Shown: in pieces, positions 1-8,050 of the stretch | Position numbering within the stretch: position 1 is the first letter of the stretch | Layout of the letters: every line of letters starts with the position of its first letter | Assembly (NCBI RefSeq): GCF_033097485.1 | Contig: NZ_AP028634.1 | Span: 682,001-746,000 of the forward strand | Reading direction: 5' to 3' | DNA length: 64,000 nt | Source: Pyrofollis japonicus | Lineage (GTDB): Archaea; Thermoproteota; Thermoprotei_A; Sulfolobales; Pyrodictiaceae | Program-made: the position numbers and the translations under genes | The notes under the pieces: generated by a model | Told to the model about the DNA's origin: nothing | What the model saw: the letters and a program-made list of their open reading frames with translations, nothing else | Databases searched by the model: none

Positions 1-123
1 TGCAGCAAAATCAAGTACTGTTCGTGCTATTAGCTGGGCGAGCCTCTCAACAGCATATACGCGTTCCTGCCCGGCCTCATAGTCCTTTAGCGCATCCACG
101 AATTCATAATAATAAGTTTTCAT
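1..123 (-). CDS. HepT-like (DUF86/HEPN) protein, partial
   Basis: The reverse strand is open from an ATG at 123 to the window edge, giving 41 residues that start MKTYYYEFVD and continue ERVYAVERLAQLIARTVLDF. This helix pattern, with a Tyr-containing first helix then an ERLxQ helix, is the N-terminus expected of DUF86/HepT proteins. These are HEPN-fold toxin or ribonuclease partners of MNT nucleotidyltransferases. The catalytic RxxxxY motif would lie beyond the edge, so activity cannot be judged. No nucleotidyltransferase is visible on this side. The family call rests on a short stretch and is moderate. Confidence 0.5.
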   Translation of the reverse strand, partial: MKTYYYEFVDALKDYEAGQERVYAVERLAQLIARTVLDFAA

Positions 124-231
124 GAGTCCTAAGAGTCTTTCTAGTACTGCCACGCCTGGACCCGTATTTCACTAGGTTATTGCTGGGAGCTAGAAGTTGT
201 TCTGCCTCGTAGATGATATGATGTCTTGGAG

Positions 232-912
232 CTAGGAGTTCACTATTTTGCCGAGTATGGTAGGGACTTGGGTTATATCGTTTGCAACGTAGTCTGCTAT
301 CGGTGATGGTGGTGTGTTTCTTGCTATGTGGATTGTCTTTATGCCTAGGTTCTTGGCTCCCCATATGTCTTCGTAGCCTCGGTCGCCTATGTGGATTGCC
401 TCGCCTGGCTTTGCGTCTACGAGGCTTAGCGCGTAGATGAATATTCTTGGGTCGGGCTTCCTTACGCCTACGAGCCTGCTGGTCACCACGGCGTCGACGT
501 GGTCTAGGAAGCCGTGGAGGCGTAGAGCCTCCTCTATGGCCTCCTGGGAGGAGGCGTTCGAGACGATGACTACTCGGTCCGTGAGCCTTCTAATCTCTCT
601 TAGCGCGTCCAGGGCGCCGGGGATCGGCTTGAGGCTGGCTGCGAGGATGCGTACAAGGTCGCGATAGGTTTTGCGGGCCTCCTCTGGCCTTACGACTCTC
701 TTCCTGCTCCGCGAGACATAGTAGTAGGCGACTGCCTCCAAGCTGGTCTCACAGATATCGGCGTAGCGGAAACCGTAGCCGTGGTAAACATCAAGGTAGC
801 TTAGAGGGGCATCTATGCCGAGCGAGCTAGCCAGTTCCCTGCTGAGCCCCTCGCTACCCTCCTCAATCATCAACGTGCCTCCAAGGTCTAGGAGGACTGC
901 TCTTAGCCGCAA
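232..912 (-). CDS. HAD-superfamily hydrolase
   Basis: A 226-residue protein with the HAD motifs in order: DLGGT at residues 9-13 (nucleophile Asp9), Ser118 in IVSNASS, Lys152 in RKPDP, and the acidic GDRGYED at 176-182. A helical cap of about 70 residues sits between motifs I and II, as in small C1-capped HAD phosphatases. The second Asp of the usual DxD pair, which protonates the leaving group, is Gly11, so ordinary phosphomonoesterase activity is not certain; DxGGT variants do occur in the superfamily. The gene stands alone with an ATG start at 912. The substrate cannot be deduced. Confidence 0.85.
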   Translation of the reverse strand: MRLRAVLLDLGGTLMIEEGSEGLSRELASSLGIDAPLSYLDVYHGYGFRYADICETSLEAVAYYYVSRSRKRVVRPEEARKTYRDLVRILAASLKPIPGALDALREIRRLTDRVVIVSNASSQEAIEEALRLHGFLDHVDAVVTSRLVGVRKPDPRIFIYALSLVDAKPGEAIHIGDRGYEDIWGAKNLGIKTIHIARNTPPSPIADYVANDITQVPTILGKIVNS

Positions 913-1111
913 TACTTGCCGCCGCGCAGATTCTCTTCAGTGAGGACCCATTTATCTAGAAGCCCCGGGGGCCGGCGACGAGGAGTTATAAGCTGTGGTT
1001 AATCGCCGCCGGATGCTCCACAGGGAAGAGAGACACACGGTAGGGACTGGGTGCGTCAAAAATGCTTGTTAGGCGGTGCCCCGTACCCCCCTTTATTGTC
1101 GCCGCCATCGT

Positions 1112-1723
1112 CTAGAATAGGTTCTTGAGCCTTGTGGGTGCGACGAGCTTTTTGAGGCTCGTGACGTGTATTGTCGTCTTTATGGGGTATTGTTCGCTCC
1201 TTGCCGCCGCGCCTAGTATCTCTGCTGGCGAGGGGGGCTCTGCTATTGCCCTTATCTTGTAGGCTTTGTCGCCGCGGCCTAGTGCCTGGTTCTCTAGCCT
1301 TGCTAGCGCATGGTGTAGGAGCACCTTGTCCCTGTGGAGCACTAGTTTGAGCCCAGCGTGTCTTAGCTCTAGGCGGGCGCTGCCCCGCGGGACGCTCTTT
1401 TCTAGTAGCTCTGCGAGGAACAAGAGCGCTTCTTCTGCGCTGTCTGCGCGTACCGTCAGCGTCCTCGTGGGCGGGTTTACCGCCTCTATGTCCTCACCGT
1501 ACCTGGCTAGTACTACTGGCGCCCGGGTCGCGCCTAGTAAGCGGAGCGCCGTGTAGCGGTGATGCCCGTCGATAATGGTGAGCGTCTTCTCCTCAACTAT
1601 TATCGGTCTCAGTACTTGCCCCGCCGCGGCGATGCTGTGGGCTATTCGCTGTGCGTGGTGCTTGTCGGCTTTTTCGTGTACTCGTAGCTCCCGGATCGGC
1701 AGTAGGAGTATCCTTGGCTCCAC
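1112..1723 (-). CDS. ParB/Srx-fold protein, probable free-serine kinase (SerK-like)
   Basis: A 203-residue protein whose N-terminal half carries the ParB/sulfiredoxin fold signature: RELRVHEKAD around residues 11-20 and DGHHRY at 52-57. Archaeal SerK enzymes, which phosphorylate free serine to O-phospho-L-serine, share this fold and a Glu in the LRxHE segment (Glu17 here) that is catalytic in the characterised enzyme. The gene is far shorter than a chromosomal ParB, lacks an evident helix-turn-helix, and begins 9 bases after the TrpB2 stop on the same strand. That makes a metabolic role much likelier than partitioning. The context suggests it supplies phosphoserine to TrpB2 or to cysteine synthesis. 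The fold is clear; the kinase assignment is inferred. Confidence 0.65.
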   Translation of the reverse strand: MEPRILLLPIRELRVHEKADKHHAQRIAHSIAAAGQVLRPIIVEEKTLTIIDGHHRYTALRLLGATRAPVVLARYGEDIEAVNPPTRTLTVRADSAEEALLFLAELLEKSVPRGSARLELRHAGLKLVLHRDKVLLHHALARLENQALGRGDKAYKIRAIAEPPSPAEILGAAARSEQYPIKTTIHVTSLKKLVAPTRLKNLF

Positions 1724-1732
1724 AATAGGCGG

Positions 1733-3097
1733 TCAGCCCTCCACCTTCGGCAGGTACGATAGGTCGAAGCTCTCCGGCTCGGTATCCTCGAGCCTGCCTG
1801 CCAGGTAGTCCTCGTAGCCCTTGAGGTCTAGTAGGCCGTGGCCGCTCAGGTTGAACACTATGATGCGCTTCTCGTTCTTCTTCTTAGCCTCCCTAGCAAG
1901 GTCTATCACTGCTTTGACTGCATGGGCGCTCTCTGGCGCCGGGACGATGCCCTCTGCCTGGGCGAAGAACCTAGCTGCCTCGAACACCTCTGTCTGCTTA
2001 TACGCTACTGGCTTCACGACGCCGTGGTTGAGCAGTATGCTGAGCGTTGGCGCTACGCCGTGGTAGCGTAAGCCCCCGGCGTGTATCGGTGGCGGTATGA
2101 AGCGGTGGCCAAGAGTATGCATCTTTATCAGAGGCGTTAGCCCGGCCGTGTCGCCGTAGTCGTATGCGTAGACGCCCTTAGTCATCGAGGGCGCTGCCTT
2201 GGGCTCGACAGCTATCACCTCTGCGTCTAGCTTGCCGCGGAGCTTCTCCTTTATGAACGGGTAAGTGAAGCCTCCGAAGTTGCTCCCACCACCGACTGCG
2301 CCGACCAGGTGTGTCGGGGGCTCTTCTCCCAGCAGCTCCAACTGCTTCATGGCCTCTTGTCCAATAACGGTCTGGTGTAGGAGCACTGCGTTGAGCACTG
2401 AGCCCAGCGAGTACTTCGTGTTGGGGTTTGTAAGGGCGTCCTCGATTGCCTCGCTTATGGCTATTCCGAGGCTGCCCGGGTTATCAGGGTCCTCCTCCAG
2501 TATCTTCCTGCCGACGCTGGTCAGCTTGCTCGGGCTCGGGACCACTTCTGCGCCGTAGATCTGCATCAGTACGCGGCGGTAGGGCTTCTGCTCATAGCTG
2601 ACGCGCACCATGTAGACGCGGACCTTTATCCCGAAGAGCGCGCCTGCTAGGGCTAGTGCGCTTCCCCACTGCCCTGCACCAGTCTCCGTGGTTAGCCTCT
2701 CAATGCCCTCCTGGGACGCCATATAGGCCTGTGCTATGGCCGTGTTAGCCTTGTGGGAGCCCGTCGGGATAACCCCCTCGTACTTGTAGTATATCTTGGC
2801 TGGCGTGCCTAGTCTCTCCTCAAGCCTCCTAGCCCTTAGGAGGGGAGTCGGCCTACCGATCTCAAGGTATGCTTGCCGGACGGGCTCGGGTATGGCTATG
2901 TAGCGCTCCATGCTAGTCTCTTGGCGTACCAGCTCTTTGGGGAAGACTGCTTCAAGCTCCTCGGGCTTCACTATGGAGCCGTCTGGTTTGCGTGGAGGAG
3001 GAACAGGCTCCGGGAGATCTGGCACAATGTTGTACCAATGCTTTGGCACAATCTCCTCTACTTGTGGGGCACGGAGTTTTATGGGGTCTATCGCCAT
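1733..3097 (-). CDS. trpB: Tryptophan synthase beta chain, TrpB2 type
   Basis: A PLP enzyme that condenses indole with serine or phosphoserine to form tryptophan. The pyridoxal lysine sits in GSHKANTA (Lys116 counting from the ATG), the cofactor phosphate loop is VGGGSNFGG, and the early segment [13 protein letters not shown] is typical of the TrpB2 subgroup. TrpB2 is longer than TrpB1 at its N-terminus and usually lacks a TrpA partner; no trpA or other trp gene is adjacent. I chose the ATG at 3097 because a TTG at 3124 lies too close to the TATA box (3143-3150). The SerK-like gene follows 9 bases downstream. TrpB2 enzymes have been shown to prefer O-phosphoserine, which fits the neighbour. 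Confidence 0.92.
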   Translation of the reverse strand: MAIDPIKLRAPQVEEIVPKHWYNIVPDLPEPVPPPRKPDGSIVKPEELEAVFPKELVRQETSMERYIAIPEPVRQAYLEIGRPTPLLRARRLEERLGTPAKIYYKYEGVIPTGSHKANTAIAQAYMASQEGIERLTTETGAGQWGSALALAGALFGIKVRVYMVRVSYEQKPYRRVLMQIYGAEVVPSPSKLTSVGRKILEEDPDNPGSLGIAISEAIEDALTNPNTKYSLGSVLNAVLLHQTVIGQEAMKQLELLGEEPPTHLVGAVGGGSNFGGFTYPFIKEKLRGKLDAEVIAVEPKAAPSMTKGVYAYDYGDTAGLTPLIKMHTLGHRFIPPPIHAGGLRYHGVAPTLSILLNHGVVKPVAYKQTEVFEAARFFAQAEGIVPAPESAHAVKAVIDLAREAKKKNEKRIIVFNLSGHGLLDLKGYEDYLAGRLEDTEPESFDLSYLPKVEG

Positions 3098-3142
3098 TGG
3101 CGCATCGGCTACACCAAGCAACAACCCCTGCGACGACTGTTC

Positions 3143-3150
3143 TATTTAAA
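3143..3150 (-). promoter_or_regulatory. TATA box for trpB2-serK operon
   Basis: The reverse strand reads GGTTTAAATA here, a good archaeal TATA box. A transcription start about 25 bases downstream would fall near 3121, leaving a short leader before the trpB2 ATG at 3097. Confidence 0.55.
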
Positions 3151-3201
3151 CCTTTCCCTTACAAGTGGCTCCAAAAACAAACGCTCCCTCTATACGGGAG
3201 A

Positions 3202-4557
3202 GTGCTTAAGAAGCAGCTCTTCTCTTCAGAATATTCTGGGTGGAATATTCTGGCGGGAATAATTCTTTGGAGGAGGGAGTTCCTTGGGCTCCGGAGATTT
3301 CTCCGTAGCGGGTCGTGGCTCCTCCTGTATGGGAGGAGAAAGACTGGCAAGTCGTTTATGACGAGGCTGCTCGCCGAGTGGAGTATATACTCCATTGTGG
3401 CGAGAGACAGCACGATAGTTTTTGAGGAAAGGGGGAGCGAGCCCAGGCTCTTGAGCATAGAGGAGGCAATTAGAGCGATAGCTGGGCGTCTGCGAAGAGG
3501 AGATGTAGTGGTTATTGACGAGTTTCAAAGGCTTCCGGAATCGCTGTGGGAAATGCTTGCCTCGATACATCCAAACGGGCAGCTTATCTTGGTTGCCTCG
3601 AGCCTTGGTGTTGTTGAGCGGGTATTCTCGAGGCATAGTCCCCTCTTGGGGCTAGCGGCTCCATGGCGCATAGACTTGCTCCATCTAAGCGACGTAGTAG
3701 TATCGCTCCTGCCGAGGCTCAGCGCCAGGGAGGCTGTTCTTTGGGCTCTACTGCTCAGAGAGCCGTGGCTTACATCGATGCCCGGCGTATTGGGCGAAGC
3801 ACCCTGGGATTGGATAACCAGTAATGCACGGCTGCTCTATAGTGTTGCCTCGGGCCTAGTAGGCGAGGTCTTCACCGAGGAGGAGAGGAAGCTGACAAGG
3901 CTATACGATGCTGTTCTCCGCCTCTTGGGTGACGGGGTCTGGGACTCCAAGTCATTGGCAGCGTTGCTTTATCAGCGCGGCCTCATAGAGTCTCCAAGTC
4001 CCTCGACCGTGACGGGGGTACTGGACAAGCTCGCCTCAATGGGCCTGGTGACGAAGACGAGGCTGTGGATGACCAGGGGCAAGCGCATATACTATAGGCA
4101 CTCATCACCCCTCCTAGCAATAGTCTATGGCCTCGCCGAGAGCCACGCTGTGGACGAGTACCCGGTGCCTCCGGGCACTATGCGCGACACAGTACTAGCG
4201 CTCTATGCACGTGAACTCCAATTCTCGCTAGCAGAGATGCTCGCCGAGTACCATGACGGGGTACCGGCCTACACTATACTGCCCCAAGGCGAGGGAGACG
4301 TAGACATAGTTGTCCTGGATAAGCGGGCAAGGTACGCGATTGCAGCCTACGAGGTAAAAATGGGTACATGTAGCCGAAGCGACCTCATAGCCGCGTACGA
4401 GAGGGCTAGAAAAATCGGTGCAGCCCTTGCTGGCGCAGTATGCCTCTCCGGCGCAGACGCGGCCCCGCCGCCAGGTCTGAGAATACTGGAACCCGAAGAT
4501 GTAGCCGAGGTGGCAGAACAGTTAGCGCGTAGGGCCTCGAAAAAAGCTGCGCAATAA
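3202..4557 (+). CDS. Archaeal P-loop ATPase (ATPase_2/DUF234 type)
   Basis: About 451 residues counted from a GTG at 3202. The Walker A is GRRKTGKS at residues 44-51 and Walker B is VVIDEFQR with Asp106. A winged-helix-like middle is followed by a C-terminal segment with YEVKMG (around residues 385-405), resembling the nuclease-like DUF234 region of archaeal ATPases often found beside mobile or defence genes. No ATG exists near the expected N-terminus (RREFLGLRRF); the GTG follows a GGGAGA stretch and is the best candidate, but the start is uncertain. It is divergent from trpB2, and the sequence just upstream overlaps that promoter. Function in the cell is not known for this family. Confidence 0.75.
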   Translation: MLKKQLFSSEYSGWNILAGIILWRREFLGLRRFLRSGSWLLLYGRRKTGKSFMTRLLAEWSIYSIVARDSTIVFEERGSEPRLLSIEEAIRAIAGRLRRGDVVVIDEFQRLPESLWEMLASIHPNGQLILVASSLGVVERVFSRHSPLLGLAAPWRIDLLHLSDVVVSLLPRLSAREAVLWALLLREPWLTSMPGVLGEAPWDWITSNARLLYSVASGLVGEVFTEEERKLTRLYDAVLRLLGDGVWDSKSLAALLYQRGLIESPSPSTVTGVLDKLASMGLVTKTRLWMTRGKRIYYRHSSPLLAIVYGLAESHAVDEYPVPPGTMRDTVLALYARELQFSLAEMLAEYHDGVPAYTILPQGEGDVDIVVLDKRARYAIAAYEVKMGTCSRSDLIAAYERARKIGAALAGAVCLSGADAAPPPGLRILEPEDVAEVAEQLARRASKKAAQ

Positions 4558-4562
4558 ACCTG

Positions 4563-5168
4563 CTAACCATGTAGCGGCTTATTCGCGGCATCAGTGTGAA
4601 ACAGCTTGTAGAACGTGATGGCTATTATTGTCTTCGCGTCCTTTATCTCGCCGCTCCTTATCATCTCGAGTGCCTTGGGGAGAGGCACCCACATGGTCTC
4701 TATTAGCTCGTCGTGCTCCGGCCTAGCGCCGACAAACCTGAGGCTGCGCGCGAGATAGATGTGTATGTGCTCGGTCGAGGTGCCCGGCGAGGGGTATATC
4801 GTGGTCATGTAGACTAGTTCCCCTGGCTCGTACCCGGTTTCCTCGATGAGCTCCCTCCTAGCAGTCTCCTCCGGCTCCTCCCCCTCCTCCATAGTCCCCG
4901 CAGGTGCCTCAATGAGCCACTCGCCAACAACCGGGCGGAACTGCTTCTCGAGCAGCAACTCCCCCTTCTCGTTGACTGGTAGAACAACCACCGCGCCACC
5001 GTGGAGGAGAGCGTCAAACGCGACCTCGCGGCCGCCTATGCGTGCAATGATTTGGCCAAAAACCATTCTACGGCCACGGCAGAGGACACGTCTCCCAACG
5101 ATCTCGGGCCCGGCCAAGACAGCCTCTACCTCCCCGAGCCGAGAAGCAAAACGCTGGAAATAGTACAA
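4563..5168 (-). CDS. Nudix hydrolase, ADP-ribose pyrophosphatase-like
   Basis: A 201-residue protein with a complete Nudix box at residues 91-113: Gly91, then RELIEETG with the metal-binding Glu residues at 106, 109 and 110. The upstream FRPVVGEWLIEAPAG is the arrangement seen in ADP-ribose pyrophosphatases, where it contributes to substrate binding. The likely reaction is hydrolysis of ADP-ribose or a related nucleoside diphosphate sugar. The start is a TTG at 5168. It converges on the ATPase gene with 5 bases between the two stops. A preceding glycine-rich strand and a 50-residue N-terminal beta domain match the dimerisation domain of the family. Confidence 0.88.
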   Translation of the reverse strand: MYYFQRFASRLGEVEAVLAGPEIVGRRVLCRGRRMVFGQIIARIGGREVAFDALLHGGAVVVLPVNEKGELLLEKQFRPVVGEWLIEAPAGTMEEGEEPEETARRELIEETGYEPGELVYMTTIYPSPGTSTEHIHIYLARSLRFVGARPEHDELIETMWVPLPKALEMIRSGEIKDAKTIIAITFYKLFHTDAANKPLHG

Positions 5169-5266
5169 TATCTCTACTCTCGGATAACCCGCGTACCAAT
5201 GCTAGGCGTGCTTCCCTAAGCCTAGGGCAGCAAGTCGCGAGGCAGCACAGTTATCGGGAATATTCT

Positions 5267-5806
5267 TCACTTCTTTAGCCGGAAGACCGTCTTGCAGTAG
5301 CCCTTCTCCTTGCTAAGTATGCTTACTCTTCCGCCTTCGCGCCTCTTTAAGATCTCGAGCTCAATGCCGTGTAGCTTGGCGAGCTCCGCGACGAGGTATG
5401 GGAATGGGCATAGGGTGCCCGGTATCTCGGCTAAGCCGACACCCTTTGGGCAGTAGCGGCACTTGTTCCCCAGCACTATGAGCGAGACCTTGTCCTCACC
5501 TTCCCGGACTACTTTTACCTCATCGCTTATTGATAGAGCCTCGTTGAGCGTCGTAACTATCTCGTCGAGCACTTGGACAGGGTCGTTACCGCTGGACTGC
5601 GGAAACTTGTACCCAAGGCCTTCTAGGTAGAGCTTGAGCCTAGGCGCGACATAGCGCGCGAACATGCTCATAGCGCCCTGGTTTAGGACGCCAGTATACG
5701 CCCCGGCAGCCAAGTATAGGGCAAAGAATGCGTGTTGTGGCGTAATCTTCCTCTCATTAATATTTCTAATCAACGCCTCCATAGTATCATTACTTGCACT
5801 ATTCAT
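5267..5806 (-). CDS. Conserved hypothetical protein with CxxC, possibly V4R-like
   Basis: A 179-residue protein starting at ATG 5806. It has a helical N-terminal half (residues 10-65), then alternating strands and a cysteine cluster C116xxC119, C133 and C171. The spacing and the order (helices, then a late cysteine cluster next to a GTLCPFP turn) recall V4R/4-vinyl-reductase-type small-molecule sensor domains, but I cannot assign it firmly. It is divergent from the Roadblock gene at 6017 and may belong to the same functional group. Metal or ligand binding through the cysteines is plausible. No membrane segment is seen. Confidence 0.6.
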   Translation of the reverse strand: MNSASNDTMEALIRNINERKITPQHAFFALYLAAGAYTGVLNQGAMSMFARYVAPRLKLYLEGLGYKFPQSSGNDPVQVLDEIVTTLNEALSISDEVKVVREGEDKVSLIVLGNKCRYCPKGVGLAEIPGTLCPFPYLVAELAKLHGIELEILKRREGGRVSILSKEKGYCKTVFRLKK

Positions 5807-5953
5807 TAATACATCCCTAACTATGATAACTGCACGAATTATGATTAATATATCTAGGGCCTCTCCCCTACAGCAAAAAACACTACAATTGGGGCTTTGA
5901 GGCGCCGGCGACGTGGTCCAAGGATTCAGGTTTTCAGGTTTAAGGACAAATAC

Positions 5954-6016
5954 TTTAAACTCTATTACCTCTCCTGGTAACGTGGATAAAGTAGTAGAAT
6001 ATGGAGGTGAGCAGCT
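5954..6016 (+). promoter_or_regulatory. TATA box and strong Shine-Dalgarno that set a non-AUG start
   Basis: TTTAAA at 5954-5959 is a TATA box with an expected transcript start near 5982. GGAGGTGA at 6003-6010 is a strong Shine-Dalgarno sequence. The in-frame codon 6 bases after it is CTG at 6017; the ATG at 6001 and GTG at 6007 are in another frame that stops at 6046-6048. The site therefore supports a CTG start for the Roadblock gene. Confidence 0.5.
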
Positions 6017-6376
6017 CTGTCATCCCCATTACGCTCGGTAATATCTGAGTTCACGCGAATACAAGGCGTAAACGGCGCGGCAGTGATAAGCAAGGACGGA
6101 TTCGTAATAGATGCGGTTATCCCGGGAGGCGAGGAAATAGACCCAGACGCACTAGCCGCGATGATAATCACGGTCTATGGTGCATCTGAGCGAGTAGGCT
6201 CCGAGCTAAAGCTCGGAAACCTAGACATGGTTATGCTTGAATTCGCGAACAACTATGTACTCCTCGAGGACCTGGGCGATGCAGTATTCACAGTAATAGC
6301 TGACAAGAGGGCATACCTCGGAAGAATACGCTACGAGATGAAAAAGCAGAAGGAAAGGATAAAGGCAGCATTATAG
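6017..6376 (+). CDS. Roadblock/LC7 domain protein, CTG start
   Basis: A 119-residue single-domain Roadblock/LC7 protein. Such proteins dimerise and in bacteria and archaea usually work with small Ras-like GTPases. Diagnostic features are EFTRIQGVNGAAVISKDGFV near the N-terminus, a long central helix (DPDALAAMIITVY) and the strand pair DMVMLEFANNYVLLEDLGD ending in FTVIADK. A GTG at 6083 would delete the first helix and strand, so translation must begin earlier. The only in-frame candidate after the upstream stop is CTG at 6017, which lies correctly behind GGAGGTGA. The gene is followed 28 bases later by the DUF2226-like gene. No small GTPase is encoded nearby. Confidence 0.85.
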   Translation: MSSPLRSVISEFTRIQGVNGAAVISKDGFVIDAVIPGGEEIDPDALAAMIITVYGASERVGSELKLGNLDMVMLEFANNYVLLEDLGDAVFTVIADKRAYLGRIRYEMKKQKERIKAAL

Positions 6377-6404
6377 CCTCGCAGGCCCAGAGGGCACATA
6401 GGTA

Positions 6405-7145
6405 ATGCTGTTCCTCAGCCGCGGCCGCACGCTGAGATTCCACGAGTTTTTTAATGAGGCTCCTCGCACGGTTCTAGAGAAATATATGGAGACGGGTTTC
6501 ACTGGGCGCATACAGATAAATACACCGGATTACTATGTCGAGATAGAGCTTCTTGACGGAAAACCGGTCGCGATAATTGCGCGAGAACAGGGCACTGGCT
6601 CCATAATGAAGGGCAAAGACGCGCTAAAGATCCTAGGAAGAGTACTTGATTCTAAAGAGGGGTTCGCAGAGATAGTTGAGCTCAGTAAGGAAAACATTGG
6701 AATAGATCTTGAATCAGAGCCGGAGGCAGCCATAGATCAGAGTGAGCTTAGAAAAATGCTCGGCACGGAGAAGGAGGCCGAGCAAGCACCGGAAACACTA
6801 GTGCAACCAGTCGGCGAGATCAAGATAAGCGAGCAAATGCTTGCAATGCTGAGAACCCTGCTAAAGGACGTGGGTACCTTAGTAAAGATGATACTCAGGT
6901 CGGAGGAGACGCGTACATTTGAAAACACCTCCATAGCGGAGGCGCTGGGTAACACCTTAGCCAATATGAGCCCTGATCACCTTGTCTATGCTAACTGTAG
7001 GCTTGATGACGGCTTAGTTATAAACATACTTTGCGATACAAGTGGGTGCGCAATGCTGACTGCCGATGGAAAAACTGTGGATGCGAGCACCCTTGTGAGC
7101 AAGAGAGGAAGATGCAAACTCTACATTACTCCAAGGATCTTCTAA
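6405..7145 (+). CDS. DUF2226-like protein of the Roadblock cluster
   Basis: A 246-residue soluble protein beginning at ATG 6405. Its N-terminal 100 residues (LEKYMETGFTGRIQI, YYVEIELLDGKPVAIIA, then a helix ending KILGRVLDSKEGFAEIVEL) have the pattern of archaeal DUF2226, a domain that often accompanies Roadblock proteins. A Glu-rich linker leads to a helical segment and a C-terminal strand-rich part with two cysteines in ILCDTSGCAM. Function of the family is unknown; a role in scaffolding or regulating a GTPase is inference. It shares a transcription unit with the Roadblock gene just upstream. Confidence 0.6.
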   Translation: MLFLSRGRTLRFHEFFNEAPRTVLEKYMETGFTGRIQINTPDYYVEIELLDGKPVAIIAREQGTGSIMKGKDALKILGRVLDSKEGFAEIVELSKENIGIDLESEPEAAIDQSELRKMLGTEKEAEQAPETLVQPVGEIKISEQMLAMLRTLLKDVGTLVKMILRSEETRTFENTSIAEALGNTLANMSPDHLVYANCRLDDGLVINILCDTSGCAMLTADGKTVDASTLVSKRGRCKLYITPRIF

Positions 7146-7193
7146 AAGCGGTAAATAGTTCGGCGAAACCCGTGGTACAACAAGTTCGGCTCC

Positions 7194-8003
7194 TTATAGC
7201 CTCCTTGCGAGTCCGAGGATATAGCTTATAGCTATCGGGACTATGCCTGCTATTGTTGACTCAAGCATGGGTAGCTTGAATCCATAGACTAGTATGAAGT
7301 ATATTGCTGCGCCGAGGCTTGCAACACTAACACCAATCTTTGGAGGTATTGGACGCAGAGGCTTCTCCTCAGCTCTAGCCCTCTCTTCGCTAGGCGCCGT
7401 GGCTGCAACTTCGACTGTTTCAGGCTTCTCTACTACTTCGAGCCTGTTCTCAACAAGCCTTAACGAGGTGCCGCAATTAGGGCAGGTCTTGAGCGATAGG
7501 TCTGCGCCGCAGAAGGGGCAAGAAGCTATGCCGAAGGGTACTCTGCGGCCGCATCTCGGACAAGTCTGCGTGAACACCTCTACGTTTGCGCCGCATTTCG
7601 GGCACCGCAGCGGTGTGCCGTTGATTATACGGCTCAGAGGCTCTATGAGCGAGCTAATGGCGCGCGGGTCGCCTAGGGCTGCAAGAGTGTAGCCGCCACC
7701 TATGTTTGCGATCAGGAGGGCTCTATCCATGTGAGAGGCAACAATTATGGAGGGCTTGGCGTTCAAGGCGCGGCTTGGAGGAGCCTCTAGGTAGCTGACG
7801 GAGAGTGAGGCCAGCTCCTCTGCATACAGCTCCAGCTCCGGGTTCTTTGCCTCAACATTATAGACCAGGCCCTCATGCGCAGCCACAACGATGTCCACGC
7901 CATCAACGCCCGCGGCGAGGGCCGTAGCAGCCGTGAGCTTAGCCTCCGGGCTCTCAAGCACAGCTTCAGTACTCGCCAATGCCGGTTCCCAGTGAAACAC
8001 CAT
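7194..8003 (-). CDS. Membrane protein with Roadblock-like domain and double zinc ribbons
   Basis: A 269-residue protein. Residues 35-128 look like a divergent Roadblock/LC7 domain (DIVVAAHEGLVYNVE, then SIIVASHMDRALLIANIGGG). They are followed by four CxxC knuckles, C134/137, C148/151, C162/165 and C174/177, arranged as two zinc ribbons. A charged linker comes next, then two hydrophobic segments at about 224-242 and 247-265. The predicted topology places the ribbons and Roadblock domain in the cytoplasm. It converges on the DUF2226-like gene, closing a four-gene group on Roadblock themes. The start is ATG 8003. It may anchor a GTPase-regulating complex at the membrane; that is inference. Confidence 0.7.
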   Translation of the reverse strand: MVFHWEPALASTEAVLESPEAKLTAATALAAGVDGVDIVVAAHEGLVYNVEAKNPELELYAEELASLSVSYLEAPPSRALNAKPSIIVASHMDRALLIANIGGGYTLAALGDPRAISSLIEPLSRIINGTPLRCPKCGANVEVFTQTCPRCGRRVPFGIASCPFCGADLSLKTCPNCGTSLRLVENRLEVVEKPETVEVAATAPSEERARAEEKPLRPIPPKIGVSVASLGAAIYFILVYGFKLPMLESTIAGIVPIAISYILGLARRL

Positions 8004-8050
8004 ACACTATTTAGGGGGTAAAACGTTTCCCTCTCTGCACCCAAGGGTGT

